A stretch of 64,000 nucleotides of DNA from Microvirga sesbaniae. Lineage in GTDB: Bacteria; Pseudomonadota; Alphaproteobacteria; Rhizobiales; Beijerinckiaceae. The DNA lies in contig NZ_JAMXFJ010000001.1 in the NCBI RefSeq assembly GCF_025460805.1, positions 463,859-527,858 of the forward strand, in the 5' to 3' direction. Position 1 is the first letter of the stretch. Every line of letters starts with the position of its first letter. The notes under the pieces are model-generated. The model ran no database searches. It was given only the letters and a program-made list of their open reading frames with translations, and was not told the origin of the DNA. Positions 45,265 through 54,443 of the stretch are shown here, one piece after another. The position numbers were made by a program, and so were the translations under genes.

Positions 45265-46165
45265 CGCCCGCTGCCAGGCGCCGGGCCGTGGCTCATGCCA
45301 TGCAAGCCCATGACGTGAGCGAGCGGCGGGCATGCTCCATTCTGACGATCGACCGCTCGTCGGTCCGCTGTCGCTCCACCCGACCTGACGATGCTGCGGT
45401 GCGCGAACGCATGCGAGCTGTGGCGGCGGTGCGCCGGCGCTTCGGCTATCGACGCCTGCCGATCATGCTGGCCCGAGAGGGATTGGTCATGAACCACAAG
45501 AAGTTCCGGCGCCTCTATCGCGAGGAGAGACTGCAGGTCAAACACGCTGGGGCGGCCGCAAGCGGGCCCTAGGGGCGCGCACTCCCGTTCTGCTGCCCGG
45601 CGGGCCCAACCAGCGCTGGAGCCTGGATTTCCTCAGCGATGCCTTTGCCGATGGGCGCCGCTTTCGTGTTCTGGCGGTGGTTGATGACTTTACCCGCGAG
45701 TGCCTCGGGCTCGTGGCCGATACCTCGCTCTCAGGCCTGCGGGTCACGCGGGAGCTGGATACCATCATTGCCTCCCGTGGCCGGCCGATAAGCTGTGTTT
45801 CGGACAACGGCACCGAACTGACCTCTTCGGCAGTGCTGCGGTGGTGTCAGGCCACGGGCGTGGAATGGCAGTATATCGCGCCAGGCAAGCCACAGCAGAA
45901 CGCCTTTGTTGGGAGCTTTCATGGCCGCCTGCGCGATGAGTGCCTCAACGAGACCCTGTTCACCTCATTGCGGCACGCCCGGCAGGTCCTTAACGCGTGG
46001 CAAAAGGATTACAACACCATCCGACCCCACTCAGCCTTGAAAGGAATGACCCCGGCCGACTTTGCCAAGCACACACCCAGGCAACTGCAATCGGAAGCAG
46101 TGGCTCTTCCAGTTGCTCTGACCGCCAACAACGGGCATCCATCAACCAGCGGACTCCAGCTCTGA
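45258..46165 (+). pseudogene. IS3-family transposase OrfB, frameshifted
   Basis: The catalytic DDE subunit in two pieces. The first (45258-45572) contains the HTH_21-type region [20 protein letters not shown] and [20 protein letters not shown], then runs to a stop. The rest continues in another frame (to 46165) with [34 protein letters not shown], and [20 protein letters not shown] carrying the DDE residues. Frame comparison places a single-base deletion near 45540-45547. Homology is otherwise full length. Confidence 0.85.
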
Positions 46166-46231
46166 GCGGAGGATGCTCAGGGCGCACGTCACTCGCCTCA
46201 ATCTTCTCCAAGGATAGCACTGCGCCCTATC

Positions 46232-48091
46232 TCAGTCCAACGGACCAGCAACCGCCCGTTTCTCTAAATACGCGCTGCGCTGGTCCGATGTACGCGGTGC
46301 CTTGGAACCCCACTTATTTAGAAACTCCACATTCACTGCGACACCAGCGGGTGCGATATTTGGAAAGTCCGCGTCAGACGAGTGACACGCATCTAGGGTT
46401 TTGAGATCCAAAGTATAAACTTGAAGTGGCAGGTTGTTATTTTCGGGGCGGGCGTACGCGAGCCAGCCAACAGGTGCATCGGGAGCCACAGCTGTTTTCA
46501 GATGCGAATGGACATCGGGTCTCATAGAAGCAAATGCTCCATAGCCGACGATACGGTCGCCTTGTGAAACAATGATGCCTAGGTTGCGGTGGTGAGGGCT
46601 CGACTCGTCAAGTGACCATCCAGTGAGTTTAATGCCGCTCCCGCCGTCAGCCGCGGCGAGCAATTGTTTCGACTCAATCCCTCCCGGACAAGCTCTGTTA
46701 GAGTTGACTACTTGATTGAGGGGGTGGCCGAGTAACTCACCTGGCCGGCGCATATGGACGTTCAGCCGCTGCTCGCGAGCAAAGTCCATGAGCCCCCACA
46801 GATTAGGGTCCTCTCCAAGCATCTTAGAGCGCGCTGGATCATTGAGATTGAGGGCAAGCGAGTGTCCGAAGGCCTCGATATGTCGATAAAACTGTCTTGA
46901 GTCTCTTAGAACGTATTGCTGAGCACCAAGCATAATGGCTAGTGTCGCCATCATGGCGGCCCCGGCACCGATAAGGAACTTCGCTCGGTGGAACTGCTTG
47001 ACGAGCAGGATAGCGGCGGAGGCAATAATTACGGCAGTGTAGAACGCGTACTTGGGATCTTCCGCCTCCCATCCGGTGCCCGCCCGTCCGGCTGCGACAA
47101 GGATAATTGAGAGTTGGTGGCCGATGAGGAGAGAGGCTGCCACCGAGGCTACCAACGATCCGTCGTCGCGGCGAGATCGATATGCGAGGATTAGAGACAC
47201 GATACTCGCAGTAAGGACTAAGGTGCCGAAAACGATCGAAATTCGAAGGCCGCCAGAGGCATAGTGGGCAGGCAGCGACAGTACTCTGACATAATAATCA
47301 GCAATCCCAGCCCATTCAGCTGGTGTGAGCAGCCTTCCAACGATTCCGCCTGCCGCAGCAGCGAACCGTAGCTTCCAAGCGATTAAGACGCATAAAGCAA
47401 CGATTGCGAGAGCAGTTGCTTGGCGCCTCATCAGCGGAGCGTTGAATGCAATAGGACTGAATAAAGCGGCAAAAATCAAAACTATGCCGTGCCCACTTGT
47501 CACGAGGAGGCTAAGACATAGAACTGCCACGGTAACGAATAATGCTAGGCGTTTTGGCAACGTCAACGCTGGGCGGTAGACCAGCCAAGCGACGACACTC
47601 AAACATAGACTGAGGAAGCCGGCGATGAAATGCTGCACGAAATACGGGAAGGCTACAACTGCTACCATTAATGGTGACAGAAGTACGCTTATGACGAAAA
47701 GCGCTAGAGTTGCTCGGTTCGCTTTCTCGTGAGGCCTACAGTCAGAGAACACGAGTCCAGCCAGAGAGCCTGCCATCACGACTAGGAGTGCTATGGAGAC
47801 GAGTTGGTGAATGCGATACTGCGAACCGTATAGAACGTAATCGATAAGGGTTAGTGCTCGGGTCGTCGCGACTACATGCTCATTATGGTAGCCGAACAAG
47901 AAGGAAAGCAGCGACGTTGGGTTGGATAGAAACCGCATGTCGGCGTTGATATCGAGCAGGAGGGCAGGCCGATACAGATCGAGCGCATTTTGCCAGAAAA
48001 ACTTTGCTGCGACAGTGGACAGCAAGAGGGCGGTGAACGCGATTACCACATAGGCGGCGTGAGATTTTCTGCTGGCGTCTGATAACTGCAT
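46232..48091 (-). CDS. Hypothetical polytopic membrane protein, 619 aa
   Basis: A large membrane protein with about 11 helices over residues 15-410 and a soluble C-terminal region (about 420-619). The layout resembles surface-polysaccharide proteins of the GT-C or O-antigen-modifying kind, but no defined family is recognised. The start MQLSDASRKSHAAYV follows GAGAGATACTTTG; a TTG ten codons upstream is an alternative. GC is lower than in the flanking core genes and codon use is less biased, suggesting transfer. It is convergent with the IS3 element, whose right end is 41 bases from its stop codon. Confidence 0.6.
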   Translation of the reverse strand: MQLSDASRKSHAAYVVIAFTALLLSTVAAKFFWQNALDLYRPALLLDINADMRFLSNPTSLLSFLFGYHNEHVVATTRALTLIDYVLYGSQYRIHQLVSIALLVVMAGSLAGLVFSDCRPHEKANRATLALFVISVLLSPLMVAVVAFPYFVQHFIAGFLSLCLSVVAWLVYRPALTLPKRLALFVTVAVLCLSLLVTSGHGIVLIFAALFSPIAFNAPLMRRQATALAIVALCVLIAWKLRFAAAAGGIVGRLLTPAEWAGIADYYVRVLSLPAHYASGGLRISIVFGTLVLTASIVSLILAYRSRRDDGSLVASVAASLLIGHQLSIILVAAGRAGTGWEAEDPKYAFYTAVIIASAAILLVKQFHRAKFLIGAGAAMMATLAIMLGAQQYVLRDSRQFYRHIEAFGHSLALNLNDPARSKMLGEDPNLWGLMDFAREQRLNVHMRRPGELLGHPLNQVVNSNRACPGGIESKQLLAAADGGSGIKLTGWSLDESSPHHRNLGIIVSQGDRIVGYGAFASMRPDVHSHLKTAVAPDAPVGWLAYARPENNNLPLQVYTLDLKTLDACHSSDADFPNIAPAGVAVNVEFLNKWGSKAPRTSDQRSAYLEKRAVAGPLD

Positions 48092-48335
48092 CAAAGTATC
48101 TCTCTTTATGGGGATGCTCAAAGACTAGAAGCCCTAGGCTGTCAATCACACAATTTGCAGCAGTCAGCCGTATTAGATTGACTGTACTCCGAGCCAGCTC
48201 TCGATCAGAAGGTCGAATGAGCAGGCCTCGGCTGGGCAGTGGCAAATTTGCAACTCCAATTACTTTTTTTTAGTCACCGGTACGCTGGGCGCAAAGGTCC
48301 CATTGATATGGCGAGCAGCCCAAGTGAAATGGGGT

Positions 48336-49423
48336 ATGAACAACGCCCATTCGCGCCTTGAGGCCATCGGTGCGCTACGCGCCGCCGCGTCTCTCATCGT
48401 CGTTTATGCTCATATCGCCGCCCAGCATAAAGATAAGGTTGGGGAAACTGGATTCTTGTCGATTGGGTAAGAGCTTACATAACTGGGCCGCTCGCGATCA
48501 TACAGGATGGCGGTTGGTTCGGAGTCTGTATCTTTTTTCTCGTGAGCGGCTTCATCATCACGCATAGCATCAACGATGAATCACGCGGCACTTTTGTACT
48601 CAAGCGAGTCTTCAGGATCTATCCCGCTTGGATTGTTGCCGCAGTTCTGATCCAGCTTCAGGTGATATGCATGGGGTGGAAGACCCCATTAACATTTGAG
48701 CAGTATTTCAGAGGTATAACACTATTCGGTATCTATGATGAGAACCCGACTTTTCTAATTGGGGCTGAGTGGACGCTTCTCATTGAGATTAAATTTTATT
48801 TCATAACTATTGTGTTTATTCCTTATATTAGGAAGTTTCCAGTTGCTGCGTACCTAGTACAGGCTTTGATAGTTGCTGGGATGATAGTCATTTGTCGCAA
48901 ATTCGGCACCGAGGTCTTCTTGCTGGCAGTTCAAGTATCATATATCCCGATCCTTCTCTTCGGGCAGTTGATTTACTTCTTGTATATGCAGATGATATCG
49001 CGGGCGACTTTCATTGGGCTTTGCTCTTTGAACTTTTTGCTTACAATCTATGTTATACGCGATCTACAGCCCGGGTTCCTTGAACCGGTGAATTCGTACA
49101 TTATTACTATTGCGTACTGCTTTGCAATTTTCATGGCAGTAATTCACTTGTGTCGAGATCTGAAGATGGGCCGTATCGGGCGCTTCTTTGAGAATATCAG
49201 TTACTCTCTGTATCTTTACCACGCGAACATAGGTATCGTTACTGTGGGGTTGCTATTCCCGCTACTTCCATATTGGCTGACGTTCTTCGTTGCATTTGCA
49301 GTGATGCTGGCGGTCTCATGGATTAGCTACCGATACGTTGAACTCTGGGGAATGCAACGGGTGCGGTCGATCCTGAAGCCTCGTTCAAGGACGCAAATCG
49401 TTGCCGCAGGTAACGCTAGCTAA
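48336..49423 (+). pseudogene. Acyltransferase 3 (OafA-type), frameshifted near the start
   Basis: A membrane O-acyltransferase of the acyltransferase 3 family, expected to add acetyl groups to a surface glycan. The first frame gives MNNAHSRLEAIGALRAAASL, then VVYAHIA (the catalytic His), and stops near 48470. Homology resumes one frame over with WILVDWVRAYITGPLAIIQ, GGWFGVCIFFLVSGFII and LKRVFRIYPAWIVAA and continues through about nine helices to 49423. A missing base near 48446-48452 explains the break; it is a real pseudogene or a sequencing error. The gene is strikingly AT-rich for this genome, which points to recent acquisition. Confidence 0.8.
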
Positions 49424-49437
49424 CCCGGTATGCAGGT

Positions 49438-49622
49438 TTAGGCTACGATCAACCTGGCGAAAGCGAGCGCAGAGAAACCACTGCGTTGACACAGCAGTAG
49501 CGCCACCGTGTGGCTGACGAGCGTGCGCAACCACTGGGCCATCAGGTGCCCACATCCGCTCGGCATGAAAGCGCTCGGTCAACTGGCTCAGCACAGTTTC
49601 AATCCTGAGTCGTGTTCGCACG
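49438..49622 (-). pseudogene. IS982-type transposase C-terminal remnant
   Basis: The minus strand reads [20 protein letters not shown] then ERMWA in one frame and [20 protein letters not shown] then FARLIVA-stop in another. Together these match the C-terminus of IS982-type transposases, in which an Arg-Ile-Glu-Thr motif near the catalytic Glu is followed by a hydrophobic tail. One frameshift separates the two parts and nothing of the N-terminus remains. Confidence 0.6.
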
Positions 49623-49639
49623 AGCCAGTGCGGTCAGCC

Positions 49640-50011
49640 TCCCGTCTTCGCCGCAGCTCCCCGAGGTGGTGCAACCAGAGCAGGCCCCTGTCTCACCAGA
49701 TCCCGCGTAGGCGCGAGCACCAATGCGCGCCGTCCTCAGGAACCCATCCCCTCTCACCGGCCAGGCTGTCCATTCCGCAGCACGGGTGGGGCGGAGGCAC
49801 CTGGATGCGGGCTGACGCGGAGCCGCCGACGCGACCGAGCGGCTTTCGGGTGCTTGCACACCGGTGGGTGGTGGAGCGGACGATCGCCTGGTTGACCACC
49901 CACCGGCGGCTCGCCAAAGACTACGAACGCTTGGTCGAGACCGGCGAGATGCTGCTGTATATTGCCATGAGCCGCATCTTGCTGCGCCGTCTCACCCGAA
50001 AAGAAAGATAA
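49640..50011 (+). pseudogene. IS5-type transposase C-terminal remnant
   Basis: The last 55 residues are clear: [50 protein letters not shown]. This is the classic VVERT-x-W-L-x3-R-R-L end of IS5/DDE_Tnp_1 transposases, containing the catalytic Glu. Upstream the sequence is scrambled and no N-terminus is present. It is joined directly to phage-derived remnants on the right. Confidence 0.7.
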
Positions 50012-50029
50012 TTGCCCACCAGCCTCTAA

Positions 50030-50205
50030 GGCGGCTTTGTGGATCACTCCAAGGATCCGGGCGGGGCCACTAACCTGGACGTGACGATCGGCGGGCTGTC
50101 CGCCAACCTGGGTCGCCCCGCGACGAACGCCGAGGTGAAGACCCTGACGCTGCTGGCATTTTTTGCTGCCCGCGCTGACTTCCTGAAGAGAATCTTCGCA
50201 TCACG
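50030..50205 (+). pseudogene. GH108-type phage lysozyme fragment
   Basis: Reading from 50030 gives GGFVDHSKDPGGATNLDVTI, GGLSANLGRPATNAEVKTL, which closely follows the glycosyl hydrolase 108 N-terminal pattern GG(F/Y)V-x-DPGGATN-x-GVT. The segment with the catalytic Glu before GGFV is missing (an in-frame TAA immediately precedes it), and the frame loses similarity after about 55 residues. It appears cut by the transposase remnant to its left. GH108 enzymes are muramidases of phages and phage-like particles. Confidence 0.6.
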
Positions 50206-50517
50206 CCCCTGATCGTTCTCGACATCACCAGCGTGATCGCTGATCGGCTCGCCAAGTCGCCGTCAGTCTCGGTCGAGTAGGCCGATGAACCGGTCGTCAA
50301 GGAAGATGTCGCCAAGGGGCTGCAGCCGGTCCTCGAGCACCTGACGTACAACAAGCCATGGTTCCCCAGCCGCGTTACATAGGGCGCCATTTTCGGCATT
50401 CGCGGCGGCAGCGTCACGATCGGAATGGCGGCCGCCAACGGAGAAACCTCCATGGAGGTCAACTCGAAAGCCGGCATGAGCATCCTCGGCGGCGTTGGAA
50501 CTCTCTATGGCCGCTGA
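50206..50517 (+). pseudogene. Holin-like phage protein with two in-frame amber stops
   Basis: A single frame runs from 50206 to a TGA at 50517 with TAG stops near 50278 and 50380. It reads DVAKGLQPVLEHLTYNKPWF, PSRVT-stop-GAIFGIRGG and ends SILGGVGTLYGR. This resembles holin-type proteins encoded next to GH108 lysozymes, in which a PW(Y/F)QSRVTWGA motif precedes a membrane segment and the protein ends in a TLYGR-like tail. The second stop is exactly at the expected Trp (TGG to TAG). Identity is by pattern memory, so moderately sure. Confidence 0.5.
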
Positions 50518-50537
50518 AAGGCGAGGGAGTTCTTGGG

Positions 50538-50990
50538 AGCATGGCCATGCCAAATCATTCTCTCGAGACGCGCTTCCGCGCCAGCATCCATGATCGAGGG
50601 CTCGAATGGCACTCGGCCCTCGTCACGGTGGGTGGGGCTCCGTCCTCATCCTGCCTGGAGACACTCTGGTTGGCACGTCCTTTGTCACCTCCCAGCGCTA
50701 CGTTCTGACGGAGAGCTTCTGCGTCTGGCTCTTCGGAGCAACGGGAGCTTCCCGGGTCTCGCCACTCTACGTCGACGGCACTGGCCAACTACGCGATACA
50801 TCCGCAAGTTCGGCTCGCTCTTCGGCGCGATCCCTTGGGCGCAGGTCGCTTGGCTTGTCACCGGGGGCGCCTTCCTCTCCAACGAGGTGGCATCGACGGG
50901 AATGGTCGTCTACGGTCTGTCCGCTCGTGCAGAGGTCTTTCCCATCGTCAGAGCCTGCTCTGATGCTCGGTATGACCGTCGCTGATGCTG
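50538..50990 (+). pseudogene. Degenerate small phage-associated membrane protein
   Basis: Pieces in different frames (HGGWGSVLILPGDTL, then LFGAIPWAQVAWLVTGGAFL and SNEVASTGMVVYGL) resemble a short multi-helix membrane protein that often accompanies GH108/holin cassettes. At least one frameshift separates them and no intact start-to-stop reading exists. From 50990 to 51387 nothing recognisable is seen apart from an 18-bp tandem repeat. Confidence 0.35.
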
Positions 50991-51280
50991 TGGCCGTCGG
51001 AACGCTGATCATTGCGTTTTGAGCGGCTTGGAGAGGAACGCGGGTGGGGGGGCGCAGCCAAGAGAATTTCACTACCGAGACTACCGTCTTTGCCAACGCC
51101 GCGGCCATCACCCCGATGAACGCTTCAGTCAACCGGCTGGCTGACGCGATCTGCGATGCGAGCGAAGCCAACGAGCGGCAGCAGGAAAGCCAGATCGCGG
51201 AGGCTTTGGAGCGACTGACGAGGTACTTGGTGAGCATGATCGTGAGCATATTGAACGGCACCATAGCGACCAGGCGACCA

Positions 51281-51316
51281 ATCACTTGGCGATCGGAGAT
51301 CACTTGGCGATCGGAA
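51281..51316. repeat. Tandem 18-bp direct repeat
   Basis: ATCACTTGGCGATCGGAG at 51281-51298 is followed by ATCACTTGGCGATCGGAA at 51299-51316, then a partial third unit ATCAGTTG. Confidence 0.85.
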
Positions 51317-51387
51317 ATCAGTTGCCTGTCACAGATGCCCCATGTCGAGTACCGTCACTCGACATAGGATCATGCTTGCAGGTCTTA

Positions 51388-53340
51388 CTATCGAAGCACC
51401 TTCTGTTTCCTTAGGTATTTCTGTTCACAAACTGGATCTGCGTGATGTCGTGAACTCTTCAACGGAACCGGGGTGCGGTTCATGTTTGGGCTGATATTAG
51501 AAACCCAATAACGGTGTTCGCAAACCATATCGAAGTAGAAGTAAGGGGATGTTGCGTCACAGGGCCCGAAGATGACATCGAGGATTATCTCATCTCCAGG
51601 CTCAAGGTCACATGGCAGTGTCGTACGCGGATTCTCCCAGCAGAGAACATCTCCTTTTGAATCGACGACATGATAGGTCAAGAAAAGCCCATCACCGCCA
51701 GACATTGCGAGAGTCCGGCTGCCCGTATTAGTTAAGCGCACTTTGTGCAGAACTCCAACAGTATCTCGTTGCTCGCGACGCCATTCGACCACTTCTGCAG
51801 TAAAGGCGATATCATCGCCAACGGTGTCGGGTTGCACCGGCAATTCTGCGCCTTCTGTCACCGCGGCTAGAACAACAAAGCCGCGGTGGGTCGGAAGATA
51901 AGCATCGAGCCGATAACCGAGCCTCAGCATGGCTTCATAGATCATCGTGGAGTCACGCCGTGCATCATGGAATGCAATATAGCGGGGCTTTACTAAGTCT
52001 TCGATCTGGCGAAGGACGCCATCTCTATTTGCGGTACCAATAGGCGAGTCGATGAACAACAGGTCAGGGAGTTCCAGATTGCGATCTCGAATTGCCTTCT
52101 CCAGGCGCGCTTGATTGAAACGCTTAGTGGTAGCGTCGAAAGGAATGTGCTCTACGTCGCAGCCTTTAGCGATGGCAGCATCAAGCCATGGACCCTGATA
52201 GGCTTCGATTGAGAGTACCGTCTGTGCTGCGCCATTCAATAGAATGGACGTATACCCGCCGCCGACTTCAACCACCGAGTTGAGCTTTTTCGTGCGTATA
52301 ATACTGCGTAAGAAATGGTACTCCTGCGAGTTCAAATAAGCCCCTCCGCAAGGAAATCCGTTCCATCGCACGTCGGAGAAGTTTTCCGACAATGCAAAGC
52401 TCAGGAAGGTTTCTGCGATTGGGATGTAAGGCGTCGGTGTATTTGCGACCGCTGGATTTGTGGTCTTGTCAGAGATAAGGAGTCGCGCGACTTCCCTTAT
52501 GATATCGGGCTTGGTGCAAATTTCACGTTGATTGGGGCTCTGAAATAAATCAAGAATATCAACCGGCTTGCATGCCGTGCTGTCTGATACTTTCTCGAGA
52601 ATATCTGGCTTCATCCGCAAGAGGAAAGAGTCGATATCTTCAATTCCTGCGAAGTGCATGAGATGGAGCGGATCCCCAGTGGCTGCAGTGATTATCACAT
52701 CATTTTTGATGCTCACCAATATGTCGGCTCCCGCGCGCAGCCCTTGCCAGTTGAATTTGTATTGGTTTTCAAATCGAACAGGTACGCACTTGAGATTAAT
52801 GTACGCACAAAGAAAGTGGTTGTCGTACAGGTGCCCAGGGGCAATGTAGCGGTGCCAAGCGTCGTCGTCTAACGAGGCAGTGTAAATCTCTTCAAGTATA
52901 GCGAGCAGAGAGCGCGGGAAAAACATTACTCCGCTGTTGATATATACCCCAGCCTCTAGTTCCGGGTGGTTCGGCCATGGGAACCGCTTGTCGGAGATGA
53001 ACGGGCATTCCGACAGGTCGTCCCTACATGCGACCAGATAATTGAAATCTATAAGCTCTTCCAGAGATCTTAAAACAATAATGTCCGAGTCGAGGTAGAG
53101 AAATCCACCTTGCCGCGCTGCTAGAGCATATGCCTCGAACTTGGCCCGCTTCACCCCAAGCGTATTGATAGAACTTAGCTCAACGATCTCGCAGGGTAGC
53201 GTGCCGAGCTCTTTTCGAACTTGGGCTGAATCATCACAGAATACTGTTATAGTGCCATTCGGGTGAAATTTGTTGTAGGATGCGACAAGGCGACGAGTAT
53301 GTCGCGCATACGAAGCCGTACAGATTGTTATTGCTCTCAT
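51388..53340 (-). CDS. Glycosyltransferase-methyltransferase-beta-sandwich fusion, 650 aa
   Basis: A three-part glycan enzyme. Residues 1-250: a GT-A nucleotide-sugar transferase with the DxD metal motif as DSD at 84-86 in FLYLDSDIIVL and the His-containing HLMHFAG that often closes GT8/GT32-like folds. Residues 310-490: a class I SAM methyltransferase (SVVEVGGGYTSILLNGAAQT, DLLFIDSPIGTANRDGV, FHDARRDSTMIYE). Residues 500-625: a beta-sandwich (VRLTNTGSRTLAMSGGDGL, LPCDLEPGDEIILDV) of the kind found at the end of polysaccharide enzymes. It is AT-richer than core genes. It lies alone between decayed phage and IS sequence. Confidence 0.75.
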   Translation of the reverse strand: MRAITICTASYARHTRRLVASYNKFHPNGTITVFCDDSAQVRKELGTLPCEIVELSSINTLGVKRAKFEAYALAARQGGFLYLDSDIIVLRSLEELIDFNYLVACRDDLSECPFISDKRFPWPNHPELEAGVYINSGVMFFPRSLLAILEEIYTASLDDDAWHRYIAPGHLYDNHFLCAYINLKCVPVRFENQYKFNWQGLRAGADILVSIKNDVIITAATGDPLHLMHFAGIEDIDSFLLRMKPDILEKVSDSTACKPVDILDLFQSPNQREICTKPDIIREVARLLISDKTTNPAVANTPTPYIPIAETFLSFALSENFSDVRWNGFPCGGAYLNSQEYHFLRSIIRTKKLNSVVEVGGGYTSILLNGAAQTVLSIEAYQGPWLDAAIAKGCDVEHIPFDATTKRFNQARLEKAIRDRNLELPDLLFIDSPIGTANRDGVLRQIEDLVKPRYIAFHDARRDSTMIYEAMLRLGYRLDAYLPTHRGFVVLAAVTEGAELPVQPDTVGDDIAFTAEVVEWRREQRDTVGVLHKVRLTNTGSRTLAMSGGDGLFLTYHVVDSKGDVLCWENPRTTLPCDLEPGDEIILDVIFGPCDATSPYFYFDMVCEHRYWVSNISPNMNRTPVPLKSSRHHADPVCEQKYLRKQKVLR

Positions 53341-54443
53341 TGATACACAATCCAGAGTAACTCAAAAGGATAGCAAAGTGAACTTTCCTCATAAGCCCGG
53401 GACGTCAGTCTGAGCAACGGCATAATTTCTTTCAGTAAGTATAAAATTTCTCGTTATGTTATTGCATCAATGTTGCTGGGTTTTCTAGTTGCGAGAGGAA
53501 AATGCACATGCTGTTCGTCTATCGCCGCCAAGCTTCATGACACTACGTCGTGCACTCCTCGGGGATGCGGCACATCACCTCTTCGCCCACCTAAGCTTCG
53601 ACTTTGACGGGCCTTTCTGTTTCCGGCTCCGGAATGCTAAAGCGTGGCCATGGGCACCTATTAGAAGAAGACCGCCGATGTCTACTCCACGCAGGCCGTG
53701 ACGACACGTTCTTCATAGCGTTCGACTCGGACGTGCGCTTCCCGCGCACTATTCCTCTGACTGGCGACGAACCCATCGGAGTTGCCCACTCGATAACCGG
53801 CGGTCTTGAGGACGGACTATGGAAGTGGTCGATGACTGCCTCGCTCCCAAGCCCCGCTACAGTTCACTGGCGAATCGAATCGCTTCTGACAGGACAAAGG
53901 CCGGGCGCGAGGTCATTGCATGCTGTCGGCCCTACCTGTCGATCCGATCAGAACAATATCCGGGCTGCAACTACTGCTTCGCCTCTGGGGCTCCTTGCAG
54001 TTTCCGCATCGTCTCAAGGATCGCCTCAGCCGCCCCAGGACCACCGATCTCGATGATGCCGCCATCGGTGGTCTTCTCATTCTCGTCCTTCCGACTCTTC
54101 AACGATGAATCCCGCTTCGGTTTAGACATCTTCAGGGCTGCCCTGGCTCTGGTCTGAATTCGACAGGGTAAATAGAAGAGTCCGCGGGGCACCGCCACAA
54201 CCGACACTGCCGGCCGTTCGGCGCATGCTGCTTGATTATCTGGGCGCATGCCGTGCGCCCGCGATGCCCCTTCTCTCGCGCCCACGTCTCCTTCGATGCA
54301 ATGAAAGGAGTGCCAATGTGGTGTTGGTACGGCTACGAAAAGAAGCTGTCTTATTCTAACTTGCCTATGCCTCAATGCAGCTAATGATCGTCACGAAGGT
54401 GGTGTACTATCGGGCAGTGTCGATCATCGTGAGGAGGCGCGCG
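53341..54443. other. Intergenic region with no secure gene
   Basis: About 1.1 kb left of the IS630 remnant. Codon structure is weak in all frames. One short minus-strand reading at 53971-54129 (MSKPKRDSSLKSRKDENEK, ending PGAAEAILETMRKLQGAPEAK; 52 residues) looks protein-like but lacks a good RBS. The rest appears to be decayed sequence of unknown origin. Confidence 0.4.

Larger units (their letters stand above)
44935..46191 (+). mobile_element. IS3-family insertion sequence, 1257 bp
   Basis: Imperfect terminal inverted repeats were found by comparing the ends: TGACGTGAGCCCTGCGAACT-CCTCCG at 44935-44960 and the complement of TGACGTGCGCCCTGAGCATC-CTCCG at 46167-46191. They begin TG and end CA as in IS3 elements and enclose orfA and orfB. 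No matching target duplication flanks the element, so it may be old or rearranged. orfB is frameshifted, so it probably cannot move unaided. Confidence 0.8.

Noticed and set aside
50070..50483. A 137-residue minus-strand open frame
   Set aside because: The plus strand carries recognisable lysozyme and holin remnants; the minus-strand frame is Ser/Arg-rich shadow.
53971..54129. A 52-residue minus-strand reading
   Set aside because: Protein-like composition, but no good RBS, no recognised family and a setting in decayed DNA; kept only as a remark.
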